This document shows positions 63,633-64,000 of a DNA stretch of 64,000 nt, piece after piece. Source of the stretch: Nocardioidaceae bacterium. GTDB taxonomy: Bacteria > Actinomycetota > Actinomycetes > Propionibacteriales > Nocardioidaceae. Below the pieces are notes generated by a model that was not told the origin of the DNA, did not search any database, and saw only the letters and a program-made list of their open reading frames with translations. The stretch's first letter is position 1; each line of letters begins with the position of its first letter. Location: the NCBI GenBank assembly GCA_030447585.1, contig JAUJOO010000006.1, forward strand, positions 1-64,000. The letters are read 5' to 3'. The position numbers and the translations under genes are program-made.

Positions 63633-64000
63633 GGCCTACCAGCGTTCCTGGTGAGCTCCTCGAGCACCGCCGTAGCGACGGCTCGGTCGTCGAACGGATA
63701 GACCGAACCGGCGATCTCCTGCCCGGTCTCCGAACCCTTACCGGCAACCACGACGGTGTCGTGGGGGGTCGCCTCTCGCAACGCGATGGCGATCGCTTGT
63801 TCACGGTCCGCGATCTCGTACACGACCGCACCGTCCTTCACCGTTTCAGCACCGGCGATGATCTGAGCGCGGATTAGACCCGGGTCCTCTGATCGCGGGT
63901 TGTCGTCGGTTACGACCAGCACGTCGGCGAGTGAAGCGGCGACCTGTCCCATCAGCGGCCGCTTGCCGGCGTCCCGGTTCCCGCCCGCCCCCAGCACTAT
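63629..64000 (-). CDS. murE: UDP-MurNAc-L-Ala-D-Glu--diamino-acid ligase, 3' end only
   Basis: The last about 122 residues of MurE, running off the right edge. GAGGNRDAGKRPLMGQVAAS and VLVVTDDNPRSEDPGLIRAQ are the C-terminal domain signature. The D-N-P-R motif is typical of enzymes that add meso-diaminopimelate, though LL-diaminopimelate enzymes share much of it. DTVVVAGKGSETGQEIAG follows. The stop overlaps the murF start by 4 nt. The start, P-loop and N-terminal domain lie outside the window. Confidence 0.95.
   Translation of the reverse strand: MVLGAGGNRDAGKRPLMGQVAASLADVLVVTDDNPRSEDPGLIRAQIIAGAETVKDGAVVYEIADREQAIAIALREATPHDTVVVAGKGSETGQEIAGSVYPFDDRAVATAVLEELTRNAGRP

Overview
The window is high-GC DNA from an actinobacterium (Actinomycetota). 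The evidence is the set of lineage-typical genes: DivIVA/Wag31, SepF, an ANTAR-regulator remnant, PriA-type HisA with no separate trpF, an F420-type luciferase-like oxidoreductase, PPOX enzymes, a DUF222/HNH gene and an ileS T-box that acts on translation. Gene order resembles Propionibacteriales/Nocardioidaceae-like genomes, but I cannot fix a genus. Most of the window is core chromosome.

Layout. 1-5.4 kb: 3' part of a SigE-type sigma factor fused to a membrane anchor and a PASTA-like tail, then an F420-family oxidoreductase, a sirtuin, a methyltransferase and a flippase-like membrane protein. 5.4-16 kb: polA, a truncated thioesterase, a GNAT enzyme, a DUF554 protein, a complete branched-chain amino-acid ABC transporter, a remnant of the pdtaR antiterminator gene and tRNA-Leu(CAA). 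16-19.6 kb: two tiny acidic proteins, a frameshifted GH3 hexosaminidase gene and pyk. 19.6-25.7 kb: an accessory stretch of broken genes mixed with apparently intact small enzymes. 25.7-37.7 kb: one long leftward his-trp-lgt unit, mostly with 4-nt overlaps, lacking trpE where it would be expected. 37.7-47.1 kb: a LON-N protein, a DUF3352 protein with a Gly/Pro/Tyr repeat, a membrane protein, dnaE, an rluD-like gene split by a frameshift, lspA and a DksA/TraR zinc-finger protein. 47.2-50.6 kb: T-box leader and ileS, rightward. 50.6-64 kb: the leftward division and cell-wall cluster from murE (partial) to divIVA.

The cell-wall cluster makes lipid II (MurE, MurF, MraY, MurD, MurG, MurC) and the divisome (FtsW, FtsQ, FtsZ, SepF, DivIVA). 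The his-trp unit makes histidine and the last steps of tryptophan, with PriA probably serving both pathways. Lgt and LspA process lipoproteins such as those encoded here (LivK, Sco, a small his-operon lipoprotein).

I found no obviously new multi-gene system. The most interesting points are an IleRS whose HIGH-equivalent reads G-V-H-S behind a T-box leader, the sigma-membrane-PASTA fusion, the LivH fusion, a compensated frameshift in a PPOX gene, a roughly 400-bp internal duplication in a dying VIT gene, and a recurring pattern of single-base frame breaks that marks either gene decay or sequence error.
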